Shown: in pieces, positions 31,354 to 41,257 of the stretch
Layout: the number at the start of each line of letters is the position of its first letter
Position numbering within the stretch: the first letter of the stretch is position 1
Assembly (NCBI GenBank): GCA_029279945.1
Contig: JAJUHK010000003.1
Span: forward strand, 124,001 to 188,000
Reading direction: 5' to 3'
Origin: Pseudidiomarina indica
GTDB taxonomy: Bacteria; Pseudomonadota; Gammaproteobacteria; Enterobacterales; Alteromonadaceae
DNA length: 64,000 nt
The notes under the pieces: model-generated
The model's input: the letters and a program-made list of their open reading frames with translations, nothing else
Told to the model about the DNA's origin: nothing
Database searches by the model: none
Program-made: the position numbers and the translations under genes

Positions 31354-32810
31354 TAGTTCTCTCCCACCCTAGTAATTGGGGTCAGACGTGGGCCGCCATG
31401 TTCTTCCGTACTTGTCAGCCACGCTAAAGTCAGGCCATCAAGCTGCCCGCTTACACGTAACTTCGCTTGTTGCTGCAACTGTCGTAGTTGCTCTGCCAGT
31501 GACAGTGTCGTAGTGATGCCTTGTTGTCTGAGTTGTGCGGCTAGCCATTGTTGATACACCGAGCCACTTTGGTCAGCATCAGCATTGCTATATCCAGGTG
31601 GTTGTGGAATCAAGGTGGTAAACTCCCCAGTCCAGTTTGTCTCTGGTACCGTATTTACTTGCGTAATCAGTTGTAAGTTATCATTGGCTAACTGCAGCAA
31701 CACCGGACGATTGGGTTGCACGATCTGATCTAACCGTGCCCGACCACTCACACATAAAAGTTCAAATTGTTCCACCCAGTCACAAAATGGCTGGTTGGTT
31801 GGTGGGGAGGGCAATCGCCATAACGCTGCTAAGGCTTCCAGTGGGTGTTGCACACTGTTGGCTGCCGTTGTGTCTGTGTTAACCGTTAGCGCTGAACGTG
31901 GCCCGCTAAACCACCATTGACCAGCGGCTACCAACAATGCCACCACTAACGCTAGCATACCTAGCATCAGTCCGTGATTCCGCGATCTTCCTGATTGCTG
32001 TTGGCCCCCATCAAGTTCGATAACTGCCTGCTTCACCTGTCGCACTGTCACTATTGGCTGTTGGTCGTTATAGGCGGCTAAAAGGGCACGGTCACACAGC
32101 AAATTGAGTCGCCGTGGAATACCTTCACTGGCAACATGTAACGCACGAACGGCTGCTGCATCAAATAAACCTCGCTGGGCACCAGCGACTTGTAAACGAT
32201 AGTTAATGTAACGTTCTGTATCCGCCAGTTGCAGTGGCAATAAATGATACCGAGCCGTAATCCGCTGAGCGAGTTGACGTAACTCACGGCGCCGCAATAG
32301 ATCCTGAAGTTCAGGTTGACCGATCAAAATAACACGGAGTAATTTATACTGATTCGTCTCTAAATTTGTGAGGAGTCGCAGCTGCTCTAATACTTGAGGC
32401 TGCAAATGCTGGGCTTCATCGATAAGTACCACACACTGCTCACCTTGCGCATGCGCCGTAAGTAAAAACTGGCTAAGTTTATCGGTGAGTTGCTTTACCG
32501 TAGCTTGGCGGCGATTATAACGAATGCCAAACTCGTCACATAAGGTTGCCAGTAACTCATCTGCATTTAGCATCGGATTCAAAATAAACGCCGTACGAGT
32601 GTGATCTGGCAACTGTTCGAGTAATGCTCGAGACACAGTGGTTTTCCCTGTGCCAACTTCTCCCGTCAATAAAATAAATCCACCGCTGCCCTGCAACCCA
32701 TAACTTAAATGTGCCAACGCTTCTTGGTGGCGTTCACTTAAATACAGAAATTGAGGGTCTGGCGCAATTGAGAACGGCTCAGTATGTAGTCCAAAATAAT
32801 TAAGATACAT
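31353..32810 (-). CDS. gspA: General secretion pathway ATPase GspA/ExeA-like
   Basis: A 485-residue membrane-spanning AAA ATPase. The cytoplasmic domain has Walker A GEVGTGKTT (50-58) and Walker B VVLIDEAQ (D131, E132). A single helix lies at about 281-300 (LMLGMLALVVALLVAAGQWW). The periplasmic part (about 305-485) ends in a region resembling a peptidoglycan-binding domain (LRQQGITTTLSLAEQLRQL). The family acts with GspB to let the type II secretin assemble through the cell wall. It is divergent from cca. Confidence 0.9.
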   Translation of the reverse strand: MYLNYFGLHTEPFSIAPDPQFLYLSERHQEALAHLSYGLQGSGGFILLTGEVGTGKTTVSRALLEQLPDHTRTAFILNPMLNADELLATLCDEFGIRYNRRQATVKQLTDKLSQFLLTAHAQGEQCVVLIDEAQHLQPQVLEQLRLLTNLETNQYKLLRVILIGQPELQDLLRRRELRQLAQRITARYHLLPLQLADTERYINYRLQVAGAQRGLFDAAAVRALHVASEGIPRRLNLLCDRALLAAYNDQQPIVTVRQVKQAVIELDGGQQQSGRSRNHGLMLGMLALVVALLVAAGQWWFSGPRSALTVNTDTTAANSVQHPLEALAALWRLPSPPTNQPFCDWVEQFELLCVSGRARLDQIVQPNRPVLLQLANDNLQLITQVNTVPETNWTGEFTTLIPQPPGYSNADADQSGSVYQQWLAAQLRQQGITTTLSLAEQLRQLQQQAKLRVSGQLDGLTLAWLTSTEEHGGPRLTPITRVGEN

Positions 32811-32816
32811 AGCAAC

Positions 32817-32844
32817 TTGACTGCTTTAGTAGTTATAGTATGAA
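32817..32844 (+). promoter_or_regulatory. Candidate promoter for cca
   Basis: TTGACT (32817-32822), 16-base spacer, TATGAA (32839-32844), about 70 bases before the cca start and immediately beyond the gspA start. The -35 match is strong and the -10 match weak. Confidence 0.4.
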
Positions 32845-32912
32845 ACAGTGTATCGACTCACTGGCTTTACGGCTAGTCATTCGTGTATGTCATAAACATA
32901 ATCGGAGGCTTC

Positions 32913-34016
32913 ATGAAAGTCTATCTTGTCGGCGGTGCTGTTCGCGATCAATTATTAAATAAACAAGTGTACGAACGCGATTATGTGGTGGTGGGCGCTC
33001 ATCCTGAAGAGCTGATCGCAAAAGGTTTCCGACAAGTTGGTAAAGATTTTCCAGTATTTTTGCACCCCCATACGGGGGAAGAATATGCGCTGGCCCGTAC
33101 CGAACGCAAATCAGGACCAGGCTATACCGGTTTTACCGTATTTGCCGGCCCTGAGGTAACGCTCGAAGATGATCTCGTGCGACGCGATTTAACCGTCAAC
33201 GCAATTGCTCAAGATGAACACGGGCAGCTTATTGATCCATACAACGGTCGCGCGGATATCGAACAGCGCATACTTCGCCATATTTCCCCGGCGTTTACAG
33301 AAGACCCATTGCGCGTATTGCGGGTCGCTCGATTTGCAGCCCGTTTTGCACAAGATGGTTTTAGCATTGCCCCTGAAACTATTGCTCTTATGCAGCAGAT
33401 GTGCCAAAACAATGAACTACAGTACTTATCTGCCGAGCGTGTTTGGCGAGAAACAGAAAAAGCATTAACGACCGCGTCGCCACAGGTGTACTGGCAAGTA
33501 CTGCAGCAAGTGCACGCTATGCAGCCATGGTTTAGCGAACTTGAGCATGCGCTTGACCTCCAGTATTTCTCACAGTTCTCACGCGTTCCCGAGAGCGAAC
33601 GCAGTCTCTATGCGTGGGCGTTAAGCTGCTACAACTTATCCACCATTCAGCTAAAATCACTTCAACAGCGATTGCGAGTACCTAATAAGTACAAAGATGT
33701 TACTGAAGCCGCTGCCCGCATTGCGTGGACGCCAACACAACCCATTGATGTTGACTGGATAGTCTCGATGGTAGGAGAACTCGATGGCTGGCGGCAACCC
33801 CAACGGGTTAACCGCATGCTGACACTGTGGCAGCTGCTAGGGATGACTCAAGCAACGGGTACGGCGATTCAAATGGCAGTCCAAGCTGCTCAGCAAGTTA
33901 ATCCCAAGGAGCTCATTGCCGCCGCAGCACAAGCCGGCACCCCTTTACGAGGTGCTGAAATTAAGGAAGCCGTGTTAGCAGAACGCCGCCAACGCATTCA
34001 ACAACAATGGCAATGA
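32913..34016 (+). CDS. cca: CCA tRNA nucleotidyltransferase, HD domain absent
   Basis: Adds or repairs the 3' CCA of tRNAs. The ATG at 32913 follows CGGAGG and aligns with E. coli Cca ([12 protein letters not shown]), giving 367 residues. The polymerase head is intact: GGAVRD (7-12), [19 protein letters not shown], and the nucleotide-binding [17 protein letters not shown]. coli Cca has 412 residues with a phosphohydrolase domain containing an HD motif after residue 220; here that region is shortened and I find no HD pair. The enzyme should therefore be a plain nucleotidyltransferase. Confidence 0.94.
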   Translation: MKVYLVGGAVRDQLLNKQVYERDYVVVGAHPEELIAKGFRQVGKDFPVFLHPHTGEEYALARTERKSGPGYTGFTVFAGPEVTLEDDLVRRDLTVNAIAQDEHGQLIDPYNGRADIEQRILRHISPAFTEDPLRVLRVARFAARFAQDGFSIAPETIALMQQMCQNNELQYLSAERVWRETEKALTTASPQVYWQVLQQVHAMQPWFSELEHALDLQYFSQFSRVPESERSLYAWALSCYNLSTIQLKSLQQRLRVPNKYKDVTEAAARIAWTPTQPIDVDWIVSMVGELDGWRQPQRVNRMLTLWQLLGMTQATGTAIQMAVQAAQQVNPKELIAAAAQAGTPLRGAEIKEAVLAERRQRIQQQWQ

Positions 34017-34017
34017 T

Positions 34018-34812
34018 TTAAATAAACCAGACGAACAGTATCATACCTAGCAGCAACCGGTAGATAACAAATGGCAGCATGCCCATACGACTAATGATCT
34101 TTAAGAACGCATGAATACAGAGGTATGCGGCAATAAATGACGTCAGCACCCCAACGCCAAATGGCAACCAAGCAAATGGCTCCGCTTGGGTCACAGCTTT
34201 TAAGGATAGATAACCACCGGCCATGATAATAATGGGAATGGATAACAGGAAGCTAAACCGAGCCGCATCAGTTTTTGTCAATCCCAGCAACATGCCTGCG
34301 GTCATGGTGATACCTGAACGAGAGGTCCCTGGAATCAATGCTAGGGCTTGAGCACCACCAATAATCAATACTTGCCGCAACGTGAGCTGCTCTATCGTTT
34401 GTCGCTGTGATGCGCGCACATCCGCATACCATAACAGCAACCCAAAAATAATGGTCGTTACCGCAATAACTAATGCTGAACGCGCATAGTCTTCGATCAA
34501 GCCACTCAACAGTAACCCTGCTAACCCCGCTGGAATCGTTGCCCAAATAATGAGCCAAGCTAAGCGGCTATGGGCATTGTGTTGACCTTTAAAACTACCT
34601 AACCAACCAACGATTAATTGGCCAATTTCCTGCCGAAAGTACAACATCACCGCTAACAAGGTTCCCACATGCACCGCAACATCAAAGGCCAATCCCTGAT
34701 CGGTCCAACCTAAAAGTTGTGACGGTAAAATTAAGTGTGCTGAACTGGAGATGGGTAAAAACTCAGTCAATCCTTGAATTAATGCGAGAATAATTGCTTC
34801 CCAAATGCTCAC
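34018..34812 (-). CDS. uppP: Undecaprenyl-diphosphate phosphatase
   Basis: Integral membrane BacA-type phosphatase that recycles undecaprenyl diphosphate to the carrier lipid for peptidoglycan and LPS O-antigen. From the GTG at 34812 it has 264 residues; AAGGA lies eight bases upstream, better support than the TTG at 34833. Signatures are [16 protein letters not shown] near the N-terminus and [10 protein letters not shown] in the middle, with seven or eight hydrophobic helices. The start overlaps the folK end. The cca-uppP-folB neighbourhood is also found in E. coli. Confidence 0.95.
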   Translation of the reverse strand: MSIWEAIILALIQGLTEFLPISSSAHLILPSQLLGWTDQGLAFDVAVHVGTLLAVMLYFRQEIGQLIVGWLGSFKGQHNAHSRLAWLIIWATIPAGLAGLLLSGLIEDYARSALVIAVTTIIFGLLLWYADVRASQRQTIEQLTLRQVLIIGGAQALALIPGTSRSGITMTAGMLLGLTKTDAARFSFLLSIPIIIMAGGYLSLKAVTQAEPFAWLPFGVGVLTSFIAAYLCIHAFLKIISRMGMLPFVIYRLLLGMILFVWFI

Positions 34813-34825
34813 TGTGGTATTCCTT

Positions 34826-35356
34826 CTAGGCAATCGAGGTGGATACTAAATAGGGTAATGAATCAAATTCAAATGGTATCGGGACTAATTGTTGTTGACC
34901 AGTGTATGCTTGCCATAATTCAGCGTAGGTTTTACCGACCACAGGATGCCGCACCGTAGGACTTAATTCTGCCAATGGCCACAAAACAAATGCATTGGTC
35001 AAAATTTCAGCTCGCGGCAGTTGTATTGGGTTGGAGCTGATGCAATCGTCATACAATAAAATATCAATATCCAGCGTACGCGGGCTGAATCGCGGCTTAG
35101 TACTATCATGACCATGAGCGCGTTCTATCGCCTTACAGTACGCTGCTATGTTTGCAATCGGCTCCGTGGTTTCTACCCAAGCGACCAAGTTATAAAAAGC
35201 GCTACCAACAAATCCCACCGCTTCACTCTCAAACACTCGTGAAATATGCAACGGTGTTTGCGCGCTGGCAAATTGATCGTGCAATGCTGTCACGCCAGCA
35301 CGAATATAATGAGCACGGTCGCGATTGCTGCCAATACCAAACCAAACTTTGCTCAC
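34826..35356 (-). CDS. folK: 2-amino-4-hydroxy-6-hydroxymethyldihydropteridine pyrophosphokinase
   Basis: Transfers pyrophosphate from ATP to 6-hydroxymethyl-dihydropterin in folate synthesis. The 176-residue protein opens with [11 protein letters not shown] and has the family signature [18 protein letters not shown], where the two Asp residues bind magnesium. It overlaps folB by four bases, so the two folate genes are coupled. Typical HPPK length is about 160. Confidence 0.95.
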   Translation of the reverse strand: MSKVWFGIGSNRDRAHYIRAGVTALHDQFASAQTPLHISRVFESEAVGFVGSAFYNLVAWVETTEPIANIAAYCKAIERAHGHDSTKPRFSPRTLDIDILLYDDCISSNPIQLPRAEILTNAFVLWPLAELSPTVRHPVVGKTYAELWQAYTGQQQLVPIPFEFDSLPYLVSTSIA

Positions 35357-35706
35357 GCGCGTGACCTTACAATCTCGACTGCCGCATGCCGAGCCGCAGC
35401 AATTGCTGTTGGCTTCATCACTTTTACACGGATCTGTGGTACCGAAAATTGCTGAATTGCTAGTTGCGCAACTTCCTCAGCAACCGTTTCAATGAGCGCC
35501 CGTGGGCGTGACTGAATTAATTCGATAACAGCTTGACTTAATGCATCATAATCAAGTGCGTCATCTAATTGATCAGATTCCGCTGCCGGTTGATTATCCC
35601 AAGCTATTTCAAGGTCGAGGATAAGTGATTGCGTACGCTGTTGTTCCCAATCATAAACCCCGATAACAGCATCTACTGTCAAACCTTCAATGAAGACTTT
35701 ATCCAT
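35353..35706 (-). CDS. folB: Dihydroneopterin aldolase
   Basis: Converts dihydroneopterin to hydroxymethyl-dihydropterin, the step before FolK. The 117-residue protein has the T-fold family features: MDKVFIEGLTVDAVIGVYDWEQ (the N-terminal Glu-containing strand), DALDYDALSQAVIELI, and SRPRALIETVAEEVAQ. It is divergent from plsY across 152 bases. Confidence 0.95.
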   Translation of the reverse strand: MDKVFIEGLTVDAVIGVYDWEQQRTQSLILDLEIAWDNQPAAESDQLDDALDYDALSQAVIELIQSRPRALIETVAEEVAQLAIQQFSVPQIRVKVMKPTAIAAARHAAVEIVRSRA

Positions 35707-35858
35707 TCGCAGTCCGTATTAATAGAAATTCAGGCCTAAAGCACTTATGCTATGGGTTTGCATAGTAACGGAAAGCAAACCAGATGCAAACGTAAAAACA
35801 CATCAACAACTGTGATTTATGTGAGTCCAAATTTTATGCTATTGAGTAAACGAAGCGC

Positions 35859-36479
35859 ATGGGTGCATTAATATTATTAGCCATCATTGTGGCTTATTTA
35901 TTCGGCTCGATCAGTAGCGCAGTACTGATTTGCCGTATCTTTAAACTACCAGACCCACGTACCACCGGTTCGAATAATCCAGGTGCGACCAATGTCTACC
36001 GAATTGGTGGAAAAATACCAGCTGCCCTAACGCTTTGGCTCGATGTACTAAAAGGAATGATCCCTGTTTGGGGTAGCTATTTCCTCGGGATTGAACCGTT
36101 CTTCTTAGGCTTAATTGCCGTCGCGGCCTGTTTAGGCCATATCTTCCCACTGTATTTCAACTTCCGTGGTGGTAAAGCTGTGGCAACGGCGTTAGGTGCC
36201 ATGTTTCCAGTAGCATGGGAAATGGCCTTATTACTCATCTTAACGTGGTTGATCGTGTTCCGTTTTAGCCGCGTCTCGTCCATGGCAGCCTTAATTACGG
36301 TTAGTTTAGCGCCCTTCTACGCCTATTGGATCAAACCACAATATACAGTGCCAGTGATTATGATTTCAGTCCTCATTATTTGGCGCCACCAATCAAACAT
36401 TGTCCGCCTGCGTACCGGGCAAGAACAACGCACCCGTTATCAACGCCCGCCTGCTCCCCCGCAAGACCCGCAAGAATAG
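35859..36479 (+). CDS. plsY: Glycerol-3-phosphate acyltransferase PlsY
   Basis: Five-helix inner-membrane enzyme that acylates glycerol-3-phosphate from acyl-phosphate, the first step of phospholipid synthesis. The 206-residue protein has the three PlsY motifs: [13 protein letters not shown] with [31 protein letters not shown], and a late [14 protein letters not shown] short Pro-rich tail follows. It is convergent with tsaD. PlsX, which would supply the acyl-phosphate, is not in the window. Confidence 0.95.
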   Translation: MGALILLAIIVAYLFGSISSAVLICRIFKLPDPRTTGSNNPGATNVYRIGGKIPAALTLWLDVLKGMIPVWGSYFLGIEPFFLGLIAVAACLGHIFPLYFNFRGGKAVATALGAMFPVAWEMALLLILTWLIVFRFSRVSSMAALITVSLAPFYAYWIKPQYTVPVIMISVLIIWRHQSNIVRLRTGQEQRTRYQRPPAPPQDPQE

Positions 36480-36506
36480 TGCGTTATCATGGGCAAATGC
36501 TTGTTG

Positions 36507-37523
36507 CTAAGCTGGTGGATTAAGCTGGTCGAGCGGCCACCGTGGAAAGGTTTTGATCTTGATATCGGCAGTTTCTCCTGCCAATAGGCGCTGAGCCCCA
36601 GCGTAAGCGATCATGGCGCCATTATCAGTACAAAACTCTGGGCGTGGAAAAAACACTTGACCACTAATTTGTTGCATAAACGCATGCAATTGCTCGCGAA
36701 GGTGTAGGTTAGCACTTACTCCTCCAGCAACCACCAGCCGTTTTAGGCCTGTTTGTTCAAGGGCTCGCCGACATTTAATCACCAACGTATCTACCACCGC
36801 ATCTTGAAATGCTCGGGCAACGTTTGCAAGCTGCTGTTCAGAACCATCAGTTGCAGCTATGGTATTAGCAGCATAAGTTTTCAAACCACTAAAGGAAAAA
36901 TCGAGACCAGGACGGTCTGTCATCGGGCGCGGAAATCGATAATGGTTGGGTTCACCCGCTGCTGCCAGTTTTGCTAACCGAGGTCCACCTGGGTAATCAA
37001 GCCCCATTAATTTAGCTGTTTTATCGAATGCTTCACCAGCGGCATCATCAACCGATTCACCGAGTAATTGATACTGACCAATACCATCGACTTGCACGAG
37101 CTGAGTGTGGCCACCAGATACCAATAATGCAATAAACGGAAACTCGGGTGGGTGTTCCTCCAACATCGGTGCCAACAGGTGACCTTCCATATGATGTACA
37201 GCTACCGCTGGTACATTCCAACCAAACGCCAAACTACGACCGATGCAAGCGCCCACTAACAATGCGCCGATCAGCCCTGGACCTGCCGTATAAGCAACAC
37301 CATCAATATCGTGAGCCGTTAATTGTGCTTCTTGCAAAGCCTGTTCAATCAGGGGCAATGTTTTGCGAACATGATCACGGGACGCTAATTCAGGCACCAC
37401 ACCACCATAATCCGCATGGAGTTTCACCTGTGAATACAGCTGATGAGCCAACAAGCCGTGGTCGGTATCATAAATTGCGATACCTGTTTCATCACAGGAA
37501 GTTTCAATGCCAAGTACACGCAT
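36507..37523 (-). CDS. tsaD: tRNA N6-threonylcarbamoyladenosine synthase subunit TsaD
   Basis: Catalytic subunit that places the threonylcarbamoyl group on A37 of ANN-decoding tRNAs, working with TsaB, TsaC and TsaE. The ATG at 37523 gives 338 residues starting [14 protein letters not shown], the standard Kae1/TsaD N-terminus; the in-frame stretch upstream is not family sequence. Metal-binding histidines lie in [10 protein letters not shown], the nucleotide-binding loops in [11 protein letters not shown] and [12 protein letters not shown], and the last metal ligand in [13 protein letters not shown]. Confidence 0.96.
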   Translation of the reverse strand: MRVLGIETSCDETGIAIYDTDHGLLAHQLYSQVKLHADYGGVVPELASRDHVRKTLPLIEQALQEAQLTAHDIDGVAYTAGPGLIGALLVGACIGRSLAFGWNVPAVAVHHMEGHLLAPMLEEHPPEFPFIALLVSGGHTQLVQVDGIGQYQLLGESVDDAAGEAFDKTAKLMGLDYPGGPRLAKLAAAGEPNHYRFPRPMTDRPGLDFSFSGLKTYAANTIAATDGSEQQLANVARAFQDAVVDTLVIKCRRALEQTGLKRLVVAGGVSANLHLREQLHAFMQQISGQVFFPRPEFCTDNGAMIAYAGAQRLLAGETADIKIKTFPRWPLDQLNPPA

Positions 37524-37601
37524 GCGCCGCCCTAATTTTATCCAATTCAAACGGCGCACAGTTTACCCTAGCAACCTCCAAAAGTCAGGATTCAACATCA
37601 A

Positions 37602-38642
37602 TTAAAGTGCAAACGAATCCTTGTCCATGGCTTTCGACTTGGCATCCCCACTCGTCACCAATCCAGCTTGCACTAAGTTATTCAAACTTTGATCTAAGGT
37701 TTGCATGCCATGCACTGCCCCTGTTTGAATGGTTGAGTACATCTGCGCAACTTTGTCTTCTCGAATCAGGTTGCGAATAGCCGATGTCGCCACCATGATT
37801 TCATGAGCCGCTATACGCCCCCCACCTGTTCGCTTCACCAACACTTGAGAAATAACCGCTCGGAGTGATTCTGATAACATGGAGCGGATCATCGGCTTTT
37901 CATCTCCTGGGAACACGTCAATAATCCGGTCAATTGTTTTGGGTGCTGAGGTAGTATGAAGTGTTCCAAACACTAAGTGTCCCGTTTCTGCAGCAGTCAT
38001 TGCTAGCCGAATGGTTTCTAAATCACGCATTTCGCCGACCAAAATGACATCAGGATCTTCCCGTAACGCGGACCTCAGTGCATTACTAAAACTGAGCGTA
38101 TCACGATGTACTTCACGCTGATTAACCAAACTAAGTTTATTTTCATGAACAAATTCAATAGGATCTTCAATGGTTAAAATATGCTGATGTTTGGTTTCAT
38201 TCAAATAATCCACCATTGCTGCTAGGGTAGTCGATTTACCTGAACCTGTTGGTCCAGTCACTAAAACTAACCCACGCGGGCTATCTGCAATGGTTTTGAA
38301 TATTTCTGGCGCCCTCAATTGCTCAAGTGTCATCACTTCACTCGGGATAGTACGAAATGCTGCGCCTGCCCCCCGGTTCTGGGTAAACGCATTAACCCGG
38401 AAACGAGCTAGCTGGGGTACCTCATACGAGAAATCACATTCAAAGTTTTGCTGATACTCATTACGCTGCCGCTCATTCATGATGCTATACAGCAATTCCT
38501 GTACCTGCTCATGAGTCAAGGGGGGAATATTCATTTTACGAATATCACCATCAACTCGTATCATAGGGGGAGCTTCTGCTGATAAATGTAAGTCGGATGA
38601 TTTCGCCTTGACTGCGTAACTAAGTAATTCGGTAATATCCAT
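37602..38642 (-). CDS. pilT: Type IV pilus retraction ATPase PilT
   Basis: Hexameric ATPase that drives pilus retraction and twitching motility. The 346-residue protein is collinear with Pseudomonas PilT: an N-terminal PAS-like domain starting MDITELLSYAVKAKSSDLHL, Walker A GPTGSGKST (130-138), the Asp box TIEDPIEF, Walker B EDPDVILVGEMRD, a His box in GTLHTTSAPKTIDR, and the retraction motif AIRNLIRE (288-295). It is divergent from yggS, as in Vibrio and Pseudomonas. pilU, its usual downstream partner, is absent and tsaD follows instead. Confidence 0.96.
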   Translation of the reverse strand: MDITELLSYAVKAKSSDLHLSAEAPPMIRVDGDIRKMNIPPLTHEQVQELLYSIMNERQRNEYQQNFECDFSYEVPQLARFRVNAFTQNRGAGAAFRTIPSEVMTLEQLRAPEIFKTIADSPRGLVLVTGPTGSGKSTTLAAMVDYLNETKHQHILTIEDPIEFVHENKLSLVNQREVHRDTLSFSNALRSALREDPDVILVGEMRDLETIRLAMTAAETGHLVFGTLHTTSAPKTIDRIIDVFPGDEKPMIRSMLSESLRAVISQVLVKRTGGGRIAAHEIMVATSAIRNLIREDKVAQMYSTIQTGAVHGMQTLDQSLNNLVQAGLVTSGDAKSKAMDKDSFAL

Positions 38643-38690
38643 ATCGCGGTCCCGTGTCGATGATAATGATTAGAAGGTTTTCTTATACTG

Positions 38691-39371
38691 ATGAATAGCA
38701 TAGCTGAACGTTTAACAGAAGTCCGTAGGAAGATTACAGAGCAATGTGAACGCCATCAACGGCGGCCGGAAACGGTACAATTGGTAGCCGTTAGCAAAGG
38801 CAAGTCGACTGCTGCAATTATCGAAGCGTTCCAACACGGGCAAGTACTATTTGGCGAAAATTACGTGCAAGAGGCACTTAAAAAAATCCAAGAGCTGCAC
38901 GATCTGCCTATTCAATGGCATTTTTTAGGGCCAATTCAATCCAATAAAACCCGCGATATCACCACTCATTTTCAGTGGGTACATAGCATTGATCGACTCA
39001 AAATCGCACAACGTTTATCCGCCCAACGCCCAGCTGAGCAGACTCCTTTGCAAGTGCTGATACAAGTGAACATCGATGATGATAGTGCAAAGGCGGGGGT
39101 CGCCCCTAGCCAAGTCGCTGAACTAGCAGAGCAACTATCACAATTGCCCAATTTACAACTGCGGGGACTCATGACCATCCCAGCTATTAAAGCTGCACCT
39201 GTTGATGCTGCGGAGAGTTTTGCTGCCATGAACCGCTTGTTTTTACAATTAAAAGCCCAATATCCTCAGATTGATACATTATCAATGGGAATGTCTGCCG
39301 ATTGGCAATATGCGATTGAGCATGGCGCAACAATGATTCGCATCGGCACCGCAATCTTTGGTGCACGCTAA
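38691..39371 (+). CDS. yggS: Pyridoxal-phosphate homeostasis protein
   Basis: YggS/PLPBP-family protein that binds PLP and helps maintain B6 and amino-acid balance. The 226-residue single-domain TIM barrel carries the PLP lysine at K36 in LVAVSKGKS and the phosphate-binding end LSMGMSADWQYAIEHGATMIRIGTAIFG. It starts the yggS-proC-yggT cluster, an arrangement also known in E. coli. Confidence 0.95.
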   Translation: MNSIAERLTEVRRKITEQCERHQRRPETVQLVAVSKGKSTAAIIEAFQHGQVLFGENYVQEALKKIQELHDLPIQWHFLGPIQSNKTRDITTHFQWVHSIDRLKIAQRLSAQRPAEQTPLQVLIQVNIDDDSAKAGVAPSQVAELAEQLSQLPNLQLRGLMTIPAIKAAPVDAAESFAAMNRLFLQLKAQYPQIDTLSMGMSADWQYAIEHGATMIRIGTAIFGAR

Positions 39372-39398
39372 CATGTCCCAGTTAACAGGAGATACTTC

Positions 39399-40226
39399 AT
39401 GACCAACCCACCCCGTCAAATCGCATTCATCGGTGCTGGCAATATGACCCAAAGCATTATTGGAGGAATGGTTAAAAACGGCTACTCTGCCAGCGCTATT
39501 TATGCCAGCAACCCTTCAGCGGGCAAACTAGAACTACTACAATCACGCTGGCAGGTTAATATCAGCCACGACAATAATGAGGTTGCCAATGCAGCTGATA
39601 CCATAGTGCTCGCTGTTAAACCGCAGCTCATGGCCGAGGTATGTCGCGACTTGCATAAGCAAGTAACAAATCTAAACGACAAACTGATTATTACCATTGC
39701 TGCTGGTATTCGCCTGGAAACATATGCTGACTACTTAGGCCGCCAAGCTCGCGTTGTTCGCGTGATGCCTAACACCCCATCATTGGTTGGCAAAGGCATG
39801 TCTGGGTTACTTGCGAACGCCAACGTCAGCATCACCGATCAAGATTTTGTAACCACCATATTCCAACAGGTCGGTGAAACTCTTTGGGTTAGTAACGAAG
39901 AACAACTGGATATTTTCACTGCTATAGCTGGTAGTGGCCCAGCGTATTTCTTTGAATTTATGGCCAGCTTACAACAAGCCGCCGTCGCGCTAGGCTTTAA
40001 TCCAGAGCACGCACGGCGTATAGTGGAACAAACCGCTTTAGGGGCTGCTACTATGGCTATTGATAGTGATTTAGAATTAACTGAGCTGCGTCAACAAGTC
40101 ACTAGCAAAGGTGGCTCAACCGCAAAAGCTATCGAAGTGTATCAAGCGTCCGATCTTGCTCAAATTTCCGCAAAAGCAGTCGCCGCAGCCGTGCACCGTA
40201 ACCAAGAAATGGCTAAACTGTTTTAA
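39399..40226 (+). CDS. proC: Pyrroline-5-carboxylate reductase
   Basis: Last enzyme of proline synthesis, reducing P5C with NADPH. The 275-residue protein has a Rossmann start IAFIGAGNMTQSIIGGM, the mid-domain VRVMPNTPSLVGKGM, and the C-terminal dimerisation segment with AGSGPAYFFEFM and the signature beginning LRQQVTSKGGSTAKAI. AGGAG precedes the ATG. With PutA in the same window, the cell can both make and degrade proline. Confidence 0.96.
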   Translation: MTNPPRQIAFIGAGNMTQSIIGGMVKNGYSASAIYASNPSAGKLELLQSRWQVNISHDNNEVANAADTIVLAVKPQLMAEVCRDLHKQVTNLNDKLIITIAAGIRLETYADYLGRQARVVRVMPNTPSLVGKGMSGLLANANVSITDQDFVTTIFQQVGETLWVSNEEQLDIFTAIAGSGPAYFFEFMASLQQAAVALGFNPEHARRIVEQTALGAATMAIDSDLELTELRQQVTSKGGSTAKAIEVYQASDLAQISAKAVAAAVHRNQEMAKLF

Positions 40227-40251
40227 GTGACCAACCATTAAGAGAGCCACT

Positions 40252-40797
40252 ATGAATGCGATCCATTTTTTAATTGACGTTGTTTTTGATTTATTTCTAA
40301 TCGTGGTGCTGTTACGCCTTTGGATGCAAGCGGTACGCGCTGATTTTTACAATCCAATGAGTCAATTTGTCGTAAAAGTTACTAATCCGCTCATTACACC
40401 ATTACGAACTGTGATACCAAGCAAGGGTCGCTGGGACTTAGCTTGTCTAGTGCTGGCTTATCTCATTGCAGTGGTAAAAATAATGCTGCTAATGAAAGCC
40501 ATGATTGGTATTTCACCAGCAATAACCGATACCTTAGTACTCGCCTTTGCCCTGGTGATTTCGCAATTTCTGTCCGTGTTGTTCTGGTTGGTTATCATCA
40601 TGGCAATCATGAGTTGGTTTAGCCAAGGATATAACCCCATGATGGCCATGTTACATCAGCTGACTTATCCATTTTTAGCTCCCATTCGCCGTATTATTCC
40701 CCCCATCGGAGGATTGGATTTGTCAGTATTGGTGTTAATTATTGCGATTCAGTTCGTACGGATTTTATTAAGTAATCTATTTGGTATGGGGATTTAG
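40252..40797 (+). CDS. yggT: YggT family membrane protein
   Basis: A 181-residue integral membrane protein with two tandem YggT repeats. Each repeat has two helices and the conserved pattern of Arg-Leu, NP and P-I-R residues: NPLITPLRTVIPSKGRWDL in the first half, YPFLAPIRRIIPPIGGLDL in the second. The function is not established; E. coli YggT has been linked to osmotic and potassium stress. It lies 25 bases after proC and ends two bases before the next gene. Confidence 0.92.
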   Translation: MNAIHFLIDVVFDLFLIVVLLRLWMQAVRADFYNPMSQFVVKVTNPLITPLRTVIPSKGRWDLACLVLAYLIAVVKIMLLMKAMIGISPAITDTLVLAFALVISQFLSVLFWLVIIMAIMSWFSQGYNPMMAMLHQLTYPFLAPIRRIIPPIGGLDLSVLVLIIAIQFVRILLSNLFGMGI

Positions 40798-40799
40798 TC

Positions 40800-41243
40800 A
40801 TGAACAGACTGCAGCAATTTAGCTGGCTGCTGACACTGTTGGTGTTAACTGTTATTAGCGCCAATAGTTACGCGCAGCAGAGTCGCCAGCTTGGTCCATG
40901 GGAAGTGCATTACAATGCATTCAATTCCACCTTGCTACGACCAGAAATGGCGCAACAATATAACCTAGGGCGCAGCGAAACATTAGCAACACTTAATATT
41001 GCAGTACTTGATACCACACGACCCGGTAAACCGGCTCAGCAAGTTGAAATAACGGGCTATGTGATGAATCCATTAAGCCAACAACAGCGCTTAACGTTCC
41101 AAGAAGTTCGGGAAGGTGATGCAATCTATTATTTAGCTCAGACCCGTTTTAGTCATCTTGAAACCTTACGGTTTTTTGTCACCGTAAAGCAAGGTGAGCA
41201 GTCGCACGAGCTGCGTTTCCATAAAGAGTTTTGGGCCAACTAA
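40800..41243 (+). CDS. DUF4426 periplasmic protein
   Basis: A 147-residue exported protein of the DUF4426 family; its function is unknown. A signal peptide is clear (about 1-25, cleavage near SYA-QQS). The mature part starts with LGPWEVHYNAFNSTLL and is probably a beta-sandwich (alternating strands such as VEITGYVMNP and RFFVTVKQGEQ). It is the last gene of the yggS-proC-yggT unit. Its stop codon lies in the loop of a terminator hairpin shared with the opposite gene. Confidence 0.85.
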   Translation: MNRLQQFSWLLTLLVLTVISANSYAQQSRQLGPWEVHYNAFNSTLLRPEMAQQYNLGRSETLATLNIAVLDTTRPGKPAQQVEITGYVMNPLSQQQRLTFQEVREGDAIYYLAQTRFSHLETLRFFVTVKQGEQSHELRFHKEFWAN

Positions 41244-41257
41244 CTAGTTGGCCTTTT
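41234..41257. terminator. Terminator at the DUF4426 / nhaP2 convergent junction
   Basis: Stem GGCCAAC (41234-41240) pairs with GTTGGCC (41247-41253) and is followed on the plus strand by TTTT. The six-base loop TAACTA consists exactly of the two genes' stop codons, TAA on plus and TAG on minus. Confidence 0.7.

Noticed and set aside
37148-37780. Open frame of 210 codons opposite tsaD and pilT
   Set aside because: It lies opposite the coding sequence of two conserved genes and has His/Pro/Ser-rich, family-less composition.
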